Made by a program: the position numbers and the translations under genes. Under the pieces are notes generated by a model, which made no database searches, was not told the DNA's origin, and saw nothing but the letters and a program-made list of their open reading frames with translations. From contig LSAX01000013.1 of the NCBI GenBank assembly GCA_001557505.1, positions 558,001 to 622,000 on the forward strand: a stretch of DNA of 64,000 bases, in the 5' to 3' direction. This document shows, one piece after another, positions 11,327 to 23,240 of this stretch; within the stretch, counting starts at the first letter, position 1; each line of letters starts with the position of its first letter. The DNA comes from Reticulascus tulasneorum (taxonomy: Eukaryota; Ascomycota; Sordariomycetes; Glomerellales; Reticulascaceae).

Positions 11327-13362
11327 TCATCTTCCGCCAACAGTTTCGATAACCACGGAAGGCTCGCGATGATCTTTACCAACCGATCCAACGGTGGCAG
11401 CGCCTTTCGATGACAAAACGCCAGCATAGCTCCATCCCCCACCAACCCCTAGGCCGGCCGAGCCTCGCTTTCTTACTCTAGCCATCTGTTGGTCATCTTC
11501 CTCTTCCATGCTGAACACAAACGCAGGGTCTTCCTCATCGATTGGAGTCGTGAAGCGACCAGTGACTGATGATCCGATAGAACCGCTGGAAACATGTCTT
11601 TCGATTACTCGTTCTCGTTCTTTCCCAACAGGTCCAACACCACCGTTGCTGGAAATTCGCCCGGCTGCAGCCATGGGATGGAGCAAGGGGCTGTTTCCGC
11701 CGTCGTCGGCTAGTCTTGTCCGTTGGAGTTGCTGCGTGAGAACAGACATGGATTCGCTATTCGATCGACTGCCTGGCATGGGCCGTCCAGATCCATTGTG
11801 GCCGTTGCTCATTTCGTTGGCAAGGCTCGAGTTCCGCAATGGGCTTCCAACATGACCAAACGCCGACGGGGCATGCTTCATTCCCCGGCTTCCGTCCAGC
11901 TCCTCTTCCTTCTGACGCTGGAACAATGGTCCCCATCGGCTCGGGCTTGCTCCTGTGACTGGGCTACCAAATTTGGGGGTGGTATCGAGACCCTGTTCAC
12001 CCTCCACCCCTCTCAACGAACCCCTTCGCGCCTTCTCAGCGGGCGTTAGTAGATCCTGTAGATTTTGTGGCAGATAGTCCTCTTCGAAAAACGCAAACTC
12101 AGCCTCCCAGTCGCGATCCACAGTTGTTGTCTTGGGCAAGCTCGAGCTCAGCATCTTGGATTTCGTATATCGACTAGAATGCATGGTCCGTTTGCCAAAA
12201 TATTCGTCGCCGTTGGTCGGCTGGTTGGGGGGGCTGCTAGATGGAATGGCATTCGCCGCAGAGAGATATTCGCCGCTACCGAAGGCTGAGGTGTGCAGCA
12301 TTTTCAGGGCCTCGGAGGTCCTCGATTCTTTCGCGTTGTTCAGAGATGGGGAAGGAGATTCGAGGCCGAATTTGGAAGGAACGGAGGATGGCCAAGGAGC
12401 GGCCGGGTATCTTGCAGCATTGGAAATGCCGTTGGAGTCGAAAGACGCAGGAAGTGGTGCATCAAGCACTGACAAGCCATTTGCATTGACGGGCGAGAGG
12501 CCGAGACCGAATCTGGTAAGGTCGTCATCGCGCGGCGATCCGTATGTCGAGCCAGGATGAGAGTACGTCGTGTCAATTGTGGGCAAGCCATTCTCCAGGC
12601 TCGGTTGGCGACCCAATTGGTGCTGTCGGTCGTCTCCATACGGATATGCAGAGGTATAGGCGGGCACATTATCGGCTCGATAGAGGCTTGTTGTCAGGGC
12701 GCTTGCAGTCGGATGATAAGCGGTTGTCGTCGCAGGGTTTACTCTTCCTCCAAGGGCGATCGGTGTGGAACCGATCGTGACACCATTCTTGCCATAGTTG
12801 ATACGTCGGCCGTCGGGCAGAATATGTATGTTGGCGCATTTAGGGCCAAATTTGCAATTGCCCTGCGAGATGATATGCAGTTAGCTTGGTGAGCACAATG
12901 TCTTGTGTAACGAGGGGTAGGCGGGGGGAGGGCCAGAATAAGGACTCGATGTCGCGATAATGGCAACGCACCTTGGCAAAGTACTTGCACACCGTTTCAG
13001 CGGCGGTCCCAAGGTCGTGACTGAAAGGACATGCATTTCCAGCCTGGCAGGCACCTTGCCTGAAGAATTTGCAAGGAACGTGCGACGTGTCTAGGAGAGC
13101 CGGTCGCGGGTCAGCACTCATTTTCTCGGACGACGCGTGGGTGCGAGCCCAGTGTAACGGGGACGGGAGATTCGGTGGTTGCACACATGGCACGAATGGT
13201 AAGGGAAGGTGACCTACTGGGCGGGCTTCGCGGGCCTTCGAACCGCTGTGCTGATGAAGAACCCATTGGACTCATCAGGGGGCTGGAATGACCATTCTGG
13301 GGTGTAATGTTGAGGCTTCCAGATCGCATGTGGCGATAATCGGGACTGCTAGTTGAAGGCAT
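11327..13362 (-). CDS. Tandem CCCH zinc-finger protein (Lee1-like family)
   Basis: Three exons on the minus strand: 13362-13218, 13090-12972 and 12862-11327, about 599 residues. Two CX7CX5CX3H fingers lie close together: CKFFRQGACQAGNACPFSH (residues 55-73) and CKYFAKGNCKFGPKCANIH (83-101). The second is split by an intron after AK, and the join regenerates it exactly. The sequence LPDGRRINYGKNGVTIG follows. The remaining 480 residues are Ser/Gly/Pro-rich and probably disordered, with one acidic-aromatic block (WEAEFAFFEEDYLPQNL). Tandem CCCH domains usually bind RNA; the ascomycete relatives of yeast Lee1 are poorly studied, so an RNA-binding or developmental role is inference. The first splice junction (PPN to TSHVPC) is set by homology to the expected finger start. 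An unusually long gene-free region lies upstream. Confidence 0.87.
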
Positions 13363-13724
13363 TTTGGAGTGAGGGAGGGGAAGAGTTGTGGGCGCGGCAA
13401 AGGCGGTGGATTCAAACGGGTCGAGTCGCGAGCGCGGGTTGGACGATTATGTATGTAAGTACGTATGTAATAAGGTAATCGTTGCAGTGGTCGAGCGAGT
13501 CGTGCACGCCAAAATGAGGGGCCGCCGCTCTGTCGTCCCTCACTCTCGACTCAGCAGCAGCGAGGGGCAGCAGCAGAAGAAAGGACCGGAAGACGAGGCG
13601 GGTGTTGGGTACCTGAACCGATAAGCGCACGATGGCGTGTGAGAGCAGGCCTGGAGTAGAATGTCGAGAAGGAAAGCCGGCCGTATATAAGGAGGAGTAA
13701 GTGTATTCTTCCTGTCTGCCCGTC

Positions 13725-13764
13725 CGTCCGTCAGTTAGTAAGTCTGTCAGTCTGTCTGTCTGTC
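13725..13764. repeat. Imperfect GTCT/CCGT microsatellite
   Basis: Short CCGT units are followed by a run of GTCT units ending near 13764, in the presumed upstream region of the CCCH gene. Confidence 0.7.
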
Positions 13765-13912
13765 GACCCAGTTGAAGCTTGGATTCCAGGAGGTGGGTTG
13801 CAGCCGAGCTCAAGGTTGGAGGAGGGAGGAGGAGGGTAAGGTAGGTTGGTTTGACGGAGGTCGAGGGTTCGTTCGAGTTGACGTGATAGCACTGCACTGG
13901 ACCAAGGCCGAA

Positions 13913-13929
13913 GGGTACCTAAGGTACCC
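13913..13929. repeat. Palindromic GGGTACCTAAGGTACCC element
   Basis: Eight-base arms GGGTACCT and AGGTACCC flank one central A. It belongs to the recurring TACCTAAGGTA-type motif family of this window. Confidence 0.75.
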
Positions 13930-14342
13930 GGTCAAGTTTCGTGGAGGCAGGGAAAGCGCAAGGGAAAGAAGCAGCAGGAGTAGCAAGCAGCGGAAAGAGA
14001 TGGGGCGCCAGAGATAGGTTCGCGGTCTGGCGAATCAGGATCCCTTCCTCACACGACCTTTCTTCAACCTGGGTAACGGACGGGCGGCGAATGGAGGCCA
14101 GAAAGGGAGCTAGACCGGGACTACCGCATATGGCTGCAGAGACCAGGCCAGGCGAGGACGAGTTCGGATAAGGAGAGGGCGGGTGATGAGTGTGAATGAG
14201 TAATCGATGCTCGAGGAGGGATACCTGGTAAGCTTCCAACGGAGTAAGTAAGATGGTAGCAGGTCGGCAGGTAAGGCGGGTAAGGTAGCGAGGCACTGGG
14301 GGATTGTGAGGTTGGGGATCTGGATTGATTGACGGACTGAAT

Positions 14343-14363
14343 GATTGATTGATTGATTGATTG
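14343..14363. repeat. (GATT)5 microsatellite
   Basis: Five perfect GATT units plus one base, about 1 kb upstream of the CCCH gene. Confidence 0.9.
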
Positions 14364-17004
14364 CGATAGGGAACGGCGGAGGGGGGGCGTGGAGGAGGAG
14401 GGCCCAGAGATGGAGGGGAAATTGAAGGAGAGCACGAACCAGGTGGGGCGGGGTAGTGACTGCAGTGTTTTAGTAGTGGGACCCTGTCTAATACCTTGCC
14501 TACCGCAACCTACTTACAGGCTACCTAAACTACTACCTTAGGTTCTTCAGTTGGGAGTAGTAGTCCACTGCTAGCAGTGGAAGTCGCAGTAGGTATGTAG
14601 TGGGCAGCCAGAACTGAGGGACTGAAGGATCCGAGCCTAGTAGGTAGGTAGGTGGCAATGATGTAGTCCGTACTCGCCGCAGCGAAGTAAAGTACCTATC
14701 GCCCACTGCACTATCTTACACTTTCCTGCAGTGGGGTCCTGTGCACAGTTCCATATAGTTCTGCACAGCGAACTGCATGGGATGGCATGGGATTCAGGTC
14801 GGGATTCGTTTGGGATATGGTGGGGGGTCAAGGTCAAACGAAGCTGCTAGTCAACAGCTCCGAAAGCGTCTTGTGTGTCTCTTTCTGGGGGAGAGAAGGT
14901 GGTGCTTGTGCCTTTCTCTTGCATAACTTCAGAGGGGGGATGCGAGTCCATCTTAAAAGGGCCAACCAAGCAAGTCCTGGAAATCACATCACTGGGGATG
15001 ATGTTCACCTTGAAAAGGTCCTGGCCCCGTGGGGTTGTTTTCCAGGGAGGGGTAGGGGGGGTGGTAGGCGTCGGGCAGCATGAGCCTGGAGGGCAACCTG
15101 TGGTACGGCTGTGGCATAACTTGCCTTAGTTCTTTATTGGAGCATCTACTCCTCGTCCCCAGTGGCAGCGAGGTAGGGTGAGAAAAAGTCCCATCCTCCC
15201 GCTCAAACGACGCAGAATGGCATTTACACCAGATCCATCGATGGAGGTCCACCAAAGTCTCACCCAGCCATCCACGCCCCCTCTGCCCTGCCCTGTTGGA
15301 TTAAGCAGTGCCAACCAGGCCGCTGGAGCCTCAGTGGCTAACTTGAGACATTGACTCCCAGGGTGGTGTGCCTCAATCACGGGGCAGCCTGGTGATGATG
15401 CAGCCGTGCAGGAAGTGTACGAAATACTTTGGTCATTTATTCGCGATCCGGGTGCCACTCCGTAGGTCAGAGGCGAGACAGGCGGTCGGACTAACAAATA
15501 AAACAAGACAAAACGAGGGAGACACGAGGAAGAGAGGTCTCGCAGTGCGCGGTCACCGATCTACCCAAGGCCGCCGGGCCGGTCAGGCAACTAACTCCAT
15601 CTTTTTGGTCTGTTGGGTCTAGGATCCCCAAGTAGAACTACCCTACCTACCCAGTGTCCGCGCCTCAGCCAGCTGGTGAAAGGCGGATTGGAACATGTGG
15701 AATATCGAGCATCGAACATCAAACATACGAACAGAAACCGCCACTTTCTGATGTAAGCAATCCTAGGTCATTCATTCCAACTCTCTTGCCCGCTAGGCTA
15801 GATGATTACTAGTACGATCGCTGCAGTTAGTAAGGGGGTAGGTATGGAGGCTGCATACTCCGGGATATACGACACAAGGTCAGCCTCTCGGTGTTTATGA
15901 GATATTGGATCCTCACCATCTTGTATGCATCGATCTATTCCTGGCCACTCTGGGCTGGGGCAGCGCGCCCCCGTGCAAATCTCACCAGCGTTCCTTCTTC
16001 GGTCGTTGTGCTCACAAAGACGGCTCTCCCCATCTAGAAGTGCACTAGCGAAACAGCAGAAGGAAGGAAGAGAATCGACGTTGAGCTAGGACAGTGAGGT
16101 GAGAAGTCAAATGAGCCGGCATATGACTGGCTGGCGAATTGCCTACAAGAAACCGCCCAAGAGGTATCACGGGAACGGCCGGAGTGGCACACGGGCGGGT
16201 TGGAAAGGTTTCTTATAGCCACCTCCCCAGCCGCTGAGGAGTGGGAATCCTGCAGCGGCTTGTCCCCTGTAACTTGCCAGTAAGGTAGCTAGTGACACGC
16301 ATCCATGATAGCACCAACTGCGCTGATTGCCGACCAGCTTAGGCATTCCGTCAGTGCTTATGGTAAGGGTAATTAGGGCTGCCGGGCAGGTGCACAGTCC
16401 ACCTAGCCCTGGGAAAGATCCCAATCGATGCCCCGTCCAGACCCATTGAATCTTGATTCCTCCTCCCTTCCTTTCTGACCCTGTATTATCAGATGATACG
16501 TATCTCCTCAACTCTTCTTTTGCCTCCACCTCCCCACGCTATATTTCCTAGATGCAGCGTTCTATCGACTGTTCGCCCCCCTCGCCCTTCTTTCCTGCTT
16601 TCATCCTCGATGGACGCCAATTCCTACACACGCTAGTCATCGCCCAATCATCGGTGCAGACCTTGCCGCTTCAAAGCGTTACGACGAGCGAACTCAAGCT
16701 TCCTGGACAGGCAAGTGAAGATAGAGTCGAAACGAGTGTCAGTGCGACCTCATTTGGGGATAAAGCCCCCCCCCTCCCAGAGCCCAGGCCTCGACCAGTG
16801 GCTACCTTGACATTGGACCGAGTCTGCATGCGCGCCTATTCCACTATTGTCTTGCTTGATTGCCTGCATTAGATTCCCCCACACTCTCGCCTGCTCGTCT
16901 TCACTCACAAACCCCCTTGGCAGCAACTCTCGGCCGATGGCATGCGTACGTGCATGGCATGTACATACGGTACTACGTAGGACGTGGAGTATGTACACAT
17001 GTGG

Positions 17005-17038
17005 GTATGTATGTATGTATGTATGTATGTATGTATGT
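17005..17038. repeat. (GTAT)8.5 microsatellite
   Basis: Eight and a half perfect GTAT units in the gene-poor region. Confidence 0.92.
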
Positions 17039-20000
17039 CTCTGATGGTGCTCAATTCCTACATGCCGAGGATATCAAAAAGATAGGACGAGGAGACCAGG
17101 AAAGGAGGGTGAGACGGTTGTCCCGGGTATGCGTTCATGTCCCACGCACATCCGACATCATGTCTGCAGCGCTATCTAGATTTGAACTCAATTGCAGGCT
17201 CCGAAGCAGCTACCCGACGGCGCAGACAACTTTTGTCCACCTCAAGTACTTCGTAATAGGAATTGGCCGACCACACCTTGCTGCTGCTTGCTGAGTCTAG
17301 CCAAGTTGGGCCACGCTGATCGGTGAGACGTGAAACCTGAGCAATCCCGTCATCGTCGTCTCATGGACGGCAACTCGTATGGTCAGAGTCGCGTCGGTTG
17401 TGCTCTCACCCCCCACGGCGCGGTCATTAGATTTTGTGCCTGCTCGCTCTCGTTATGTTGCACCAAGATGCACAGTACAAGGGCCGATGCTGCAGGTAGG
17501 AAAAGTGTCGCGCTAATCTGCAAGCAACACGGCACGCCCAAGCCAAGGCAAAGAAGTCGTCTGCTCTCTCCCGTTCCTCCAGCATCCCGTCGCCGGTGAG
17601 CCTGGATCGACCCCCGTTGCCTCGCTGGAAGACCTTTGAAGCCTTTTGCCACGGCTGGCCGGCCCCTGCAAGACGAAAAGGTGCGAGCTGGGCAGAGTGT
17701 GAAACACACCAGATTATCAAATGACGACTCTCCCCCGCCTCGACCCAGCCATTGGTCTCAGTGGGGGTTTAAGTTTCCCCAGGCTGTGGACGAGAGAGAT
17801 GCGCCTCTCGCGTCTGGGAGGAATAGAATGGGATGATTATCGACTTCTTCCGCAATACCCATCCCATATCCCTGTTCGACTGCCCGCTGACGGGCTTGCA
17901 ATTGGATCGGGGGTTTTGGACACGATTCATGAATCATGAATCATGTACAACAGACTACCACAACAATAACTGGTTTCCAACGCCAAGTGATGCGGTTGGT
18001 GCCATCCGGTGACCTATCATATCGCCTTCTTCACCGCCCGCGGCGACCATGTTATTCATACACCGACCTGATCCGACACGGCGAAGCAGAGTCAGAGGCA
18101 TCGATGGGTTCCCAAGTCATACGCAAGCAGCAACGCAAGCTAATCATGTATGGTGCCGAGTGATCCTGCGCTTGGCGCTCCCAAAGCAAGTAAGGGTCAG
18201 GGTCTCCATGGTCCCTATGTACATACAGCGATCACCACTCAGCCTCCAACGCCGTTGGCTCTTAACGACTTGTCATCGTTCACCCCCACCCTGCCTCTTA
18301 AGCCGAACATGGACATCTCCAACCCTCCAACCCGCCAAACTCGTGGGCACTGCGGACACATCCACACCCCCATTATCAATCACTGGTCCAGCGCCCCCAG
18401 GAAAGCCCCCCGGACTAGGCTCCGTCCGCTTAATGTCTCTGGATGTTTTTGTCCACTGGGTGGGCAGCGGGCACCACTCCAACAAGGATTGTCATTTTTG
18501 CAGCTGCTCCGTGCACTCGGTCGGCAATGCTTTGCGCGTCAATCAATCATAGCTACAGCTCCTATGCGGCCAGCTGGCGCCGGCAGCAGTTCGCTGCAGC
18601 CTTCGCTGGGCAAGAAACCGGGTCGACAGCAAACGAAATCTTAACTTCTGCAACGCGTCGGCCACCCGTTCGCTATTATCCGCCTTTCTCCCGCAGAGAC
18701 GTTCAGTATCATGCTTGGAGACTAGCCACTCGTATCTATCATTCCAGCTGTTTGCTCTGACTCTATCGTTCAATGGCGGTCTCGAGAACGGCCGCATCAG
18801 AATTGTCTCGGACAAATCATAGCCGGACTTCGCTCACCCTCACTATCAATCTCGACCCCATCCAGACCATCCTTCACACCCTCAGCCTTGGAGACCTCCA
18901 TCAGATCCCCACATTTGAGCTCTTCCTTCGCAATTCGATCTACGGCCCAGCCACTGCCAATCTATCATCCAATACTTCTCGTATTATTGCTATATTCTCC
19001 GTAATGCATGGTCACTCCCGCATGACTTCTCCCTTACCTAAGTCAGCCCTGCCATTCTGCCCACCCTATCGCCCGTTTTGTTTCCTTTGCATCACCCACC
19101 TTCCTCCTCTTCCCATCGTAGCCATAAAGCCACAGCGAAGCCACCGTCTTCATTGCGAGCTATTGGCATGGCAATCACTTCCCTCACCGGCTTAGTGGCA
19201 GATGTACCCCAGAATGTGGCAGTATTGACCTCCTGCAAGCTGCTACCGCGTAAACGGGAAGCCATATGCGCTCGGCTGCTTTTATCGACGAGCTGGTGAA
19301 TGGCAAAACTCCCATCCTGAGCACTCATCAGAGGTATACCGCTGGAGAAACTCCGATTCACCATGGAATGCCCCATGCTCCCCGTCCCGGCTTCCGACTG
19401 TTTATCATCCACCTCATGACCATTACCGGGTGGCTGTCTTATGCTTAAGAAGTCCCGAAACCCATGCAACCAAAGCACTGCTGTGCAACTGACCCTGTCA
19501 CAGACCTTGTTGTTCCCCCATGTAAGGAAGTCAGAGCTTATACTAAGCCTGCTATTCACGGCTGCCGCATCCCACCCTCTTCCTGCGAGATCCTCCATCC
19601 ATGAGATGTTTGGCGCATCATATTGGAACCTGATTTTCTCCACCCACCCACCCATCCATCCAACTCATTGCCCGGGGCGTTCCACTCCGCCTCTTTGAAG
19701 CCCGCCATCGCTGTATTTTCAATATGGTGACACCCGGTAGTTTCGGATCTTACCTTGACCACGCGTCGCTCGTGGAGAAAGCTGTCACAATGATTCGGCA
19801 CTCCATCCATGTCCCAGGACCTCAGACATCAACGCCGGTAGTGACGGATGGTAACATTGGCGAACGGCAATCCCGGCGATGATCCTAGATGTCCCTGGTC
19901 TGTCCTAGCAGTGTTGCCCGATCTGCCATGGCACACTGGATGTAGTATCACATCAGGATCTCCTCCCAGATTCCCAAAACCACGTTCACATCGCCACTGG

Positions 20001-21994
20001 GATAATACGTTGGTTAGTTTTCAAGAATCACTACTGTCGGAAATCCAGGAGCGTCAGATTCCAACCATCGTGGTCACAAGTTGCATTTTATCCACGCTCG
20101 CGCGTTACTTCCGCTGGTGACTTGCGCGGACTATGCATCAGTCGCAACAATTTTGACCAATTTTGACTAGCTCAAATAAAGCTATGGTAATATGGGCTGC
20201 TCGAATTCCTGCTAATGAGATAATGTCGAGTTGGTAACCTCTCAAATGCCAAAATAGCAATCGAAGAGGCTGCATGACAAGGACACCGGAGCCAAGTTGG
20301 CTCGCAAGCATAGCAATATGCAACGAGGCTACAGTCCTGGCCCTTGGATCTGGCTGCAAATTCAACACTAAGCAAGCTTAAACAAACGCCCGCTCATCCA
20401 ACGCTTCTGTAAGAATGACCTGACATGTGACCTCGCTTGCGGCCCGTTGGTGTGGATGGTTGACTCAAAGGTGTGGAGCCAGGGCTCGGGGGCCTGGGCA
20501 TCTCGTATTCAGCCTGCGTGATAGGAGGACGCGGCCTGGAAGTTGGAAATACCGTTTTCACGCGTATGTCAGGAGTAGCTTTTGCTGATTTAGTGAATAG
20601 AGCAATCTGTCGCAAGCCGGCACCATCTGGATACCAATTTTGCCACCCTACTCGTAACCGGTGACTAGATATCTATATCCGGGAACGGTTCCAGGGGAAC
20701 AAAAGTCTGGTAAGTACTTACAAAGCGTTTATAATTTTCGTGCATTGGATAACCCGTTTTGTTTGCGGGACCCGTAACTTAAAGCCCCTTCTATTGTCCA
20801 GGTAGCTATCTCGGTATCAAAGATGACGGGAGAACTGGCAGCTATTCTACTGCCGCAACCACCTGACCGAAACCAGAGACCATACACCACCAAAGAGACG
20901 TGATGAGAATGCCACAACTGATACGTAACTACACGTTGTAGCCTCCACCTCCTGCTTCCGCCAAAGCCGTGCGTGCAACCCGGACCAAAACTTGCGGCTG
21001 GATGCATATTTCCCGACTTGGTCAGCTGCAGCTGGCTAACGATGCCGGCGAACGCGCGGGCTCAAGGTCTCGGGGATGCTTCGGCGGGAGCAAATGGAAT
21101 GGAATTATGTGATTTGTCACTGCGGGAGGGAGCATATGATCAGGTGGGGATGGGAGGGATCAGCTCAGGTGGTTGCACAGTACATATTCTCGTTCGGAGG
21201 TCGTGTTAAGACCTGTAGTTGTACATGCGCAACTAACTCTGACAAAATTCTAGCTTGTTGCTCTTGAGAAGGTTAGGAGTTTATTTCTTTGTTTTGGTTC
21301 TGCCCTCGGGTGTGGTACTCTTAAGAGTGTGTGCGTCACCACGAAGAACTCGCCACAATGGACAAGCTGGGCAACCTGCCAGGCACTTCGGAATGGCTAG
21401 AATAATGCGAATCAAGAGGCTACGTCAGAGGAACAAATTAAAACATTGCATTACTCAGCTCTGATGCCAAGAACTATGCCGGGGGTTCACGTGTGGTACA
21501 AACTTGAATGAAGCCACTTGGCTGCCGATTAAGAGGCAGCAACAGATTTATCCGAACAAGATATGATCGTAGATCTAGTGAAACTTTAATAGCCAAAGTG
21601 CTTTTCTACAGAGGTTGGCGAAGGAAGAAACAGAAGAGATAGAGAGAGATATATACAGTTTGACCTGAAAAGGGGGTTTATCTAAAACACAACGTGACCG
21701 ACCTGCACCCGAAGCTGTGTATTATTTAGAGAGAAAAGACTGAGGCGCAACGATTGTCTCGGAGCCTTTAACTTCACGAGATCTACTACGATTATCAATG
21801 ACAACAGTTCGAACCTCATCTACTAATTACTCTATAATCCTCGCCTAGAGAGACTCCGCTACTGATGGTGGCTTTGCTGTCAACCAAAATGTCTTCTACA
21901 CCACTGGCGGCCTGATGCGTATATCCTTAGTAGAGATCATCAGATTTAGGATGCGTCCAATTACCCCAACCGAGCGAATAATGTTCTTGTGAAT

Positions 21995-23240
21995 TCACAC
22001 CAGACAAAAGCTTTCCCACCGTACCTCATCATTCACAAACTCTTCGTGCATGATGCCGTGGACGTATGCCTCGCCTATCAAGCTACAATTCTGCTCTTCT
22101 CCGACCTTCCTCAGCATCAGGGGGGTCCGGCATCCCGACAAAATCCAGACCTCATCTCCTCTCACGCTTGACTTGGGGCCACATCCCAAGTGTCTGTTTT
22201 CGAGAGAGAACTGCCGCCGATAGTCAAGACTCTCTATCAATGGAAAACCTGCCTTTGCGACAGCCTCGGCGCGCAGGTTCCGGACCAGCAGCCGTTTCTC
22301 CTCTGCACTCGGCTGTTTTGTCTCCTCTGTTTCGGGTAGAATCCCGTATGTTCTACAGCTGCCTTCAATCACTTGCTTTGTAGGGAAAATACAATCTTGT
22401 ACCTCTTCAGCAGCCTGGAATACAATGCTCTGTTTGTTGAGGAACTCCGAAGCATCGGCCGAAGCATCAAGCACCTGCTGTGCAGCATTGCAGACCATCT
22501 ACGTCGCAAATTGCTTAAGCATTATGAGAGGCTCGAGGGATGCAGGACGACGAGACTCATCCTACTAGGACGATGGTCCGCCGAGAAGCATCTCCCCAAG
22601 ACTCCCCAGTTAGCTTCTGCATCGACTACGCAGTAAGCATCATCTCCAACCAGTGGTGAAGCTTGCCTTGGAACGCCTCATCCAGATCTTCACCTGTCAT
22701 CCACACAAATCCCATCCTCTATCCACGGATGTGCAATTTCCCGTACTCCATCCTAAATGCCTTTTCAAGGTTTTCCATCTTTCCACACGCCTGGAACAAG
22801 GCATCTCCTACTTCCATGGAAAGATGCATTGTGGCTAATCTCGTAATGGCAGGTGCCTAACGAAGTAGGACATTGGATATGCCCAAGCTATCATCTCGAT
22901 CGTGGGCCAATGGATGACGGACAGAGTGCTGTTGGGTGTTATCAACTTGGCCTGTTAAATGTAGGTTTCTTACTGGCTATCGGGTCTTCGGTTCGGGAAG
23001 AGAGGGCTGGGACCAACGTGTCGCAGGACCAACATGACCCAGACTTGTTCGCCAACTTGCCTTGCATCTCAAGCCAGTAGATGACTATTGGCCGGCTCGA
23101 ATTGTTGAGAGTGCGGGGTTGGCCTTCAGTTATGTCTACATTATCTTCTACCAGACAATCCAAAAGGCCATATAACATATCAGTGGCTCTCTTTCTTGGA
23201 AATCTAGCAACGGAGAAAAGTCCCTCGCCTTTTTCTTCTG
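21995..23240 (-). pseudogene. Decayed HET-domain (heterokaryon incompatibility) gene, C-terminal half
   Basis: The 3' part (22498-21995) is still open and ends with CSLIGEAYVHGIM and GDEVWILSGCRTPLMLRK, the standard C-terminal module of HET-domain proteins. The intact HET protein at 49366-53010 ends the same way. Upstream in the same direction, a second frame between 22829 and 22560 reads like HET sequence (EDLDEAFQGKLHHWLEMML, GESWGDASRRT) but has stops at 22721, 22628 and 22559. Further upstream, DFQERE (near 23190) and ATDMLYGLL (near 23175) are the two halves of the REATDPRDKxYALLG hallmark in different frames, which implies a one-base deletion. The WIDAICINQ core was not found. These breaks make a working protein unlikely; a short open remnant survives. 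The exact 5' limit is unclear. Confidence 0.62.

Larger units (their letters stand above)
13363..21994. other. 8.6-kb region without a convincing gene
   Basis: Open frames here are short, overlap each other on opposite strands and show no domain, signal peptide or splice pattern I could support. The first kilobase carries microsatellites and TACCTAAGGTA-type palindromes and is probably the promoter and leader of the CCCH gene. The stretch 16.5-19.7 kb is pyrimidine-rich. Untranslated or lineage-specific transcripts cannot be excluded. Confidence 0.45.

Noticed and set aside
10879..11445. 188-codon minus-strand frame overlapping the end of the CCCH gene
   Set aside because: It overlaps the CCCH coding sequence in another frame and has no recognisable feature.
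19092..19655. 187-codon minus-strand frame in the gene-poor region
   Set aside because: No domain, signal peptide or splice partner; overlapping frames on the other strand are of similar quality.
21780..21800. AGTTCGAACCTC, resembling a tRNA B box
   Set aside because: No A box at the right distance and no cloverleaf could be folded around it.
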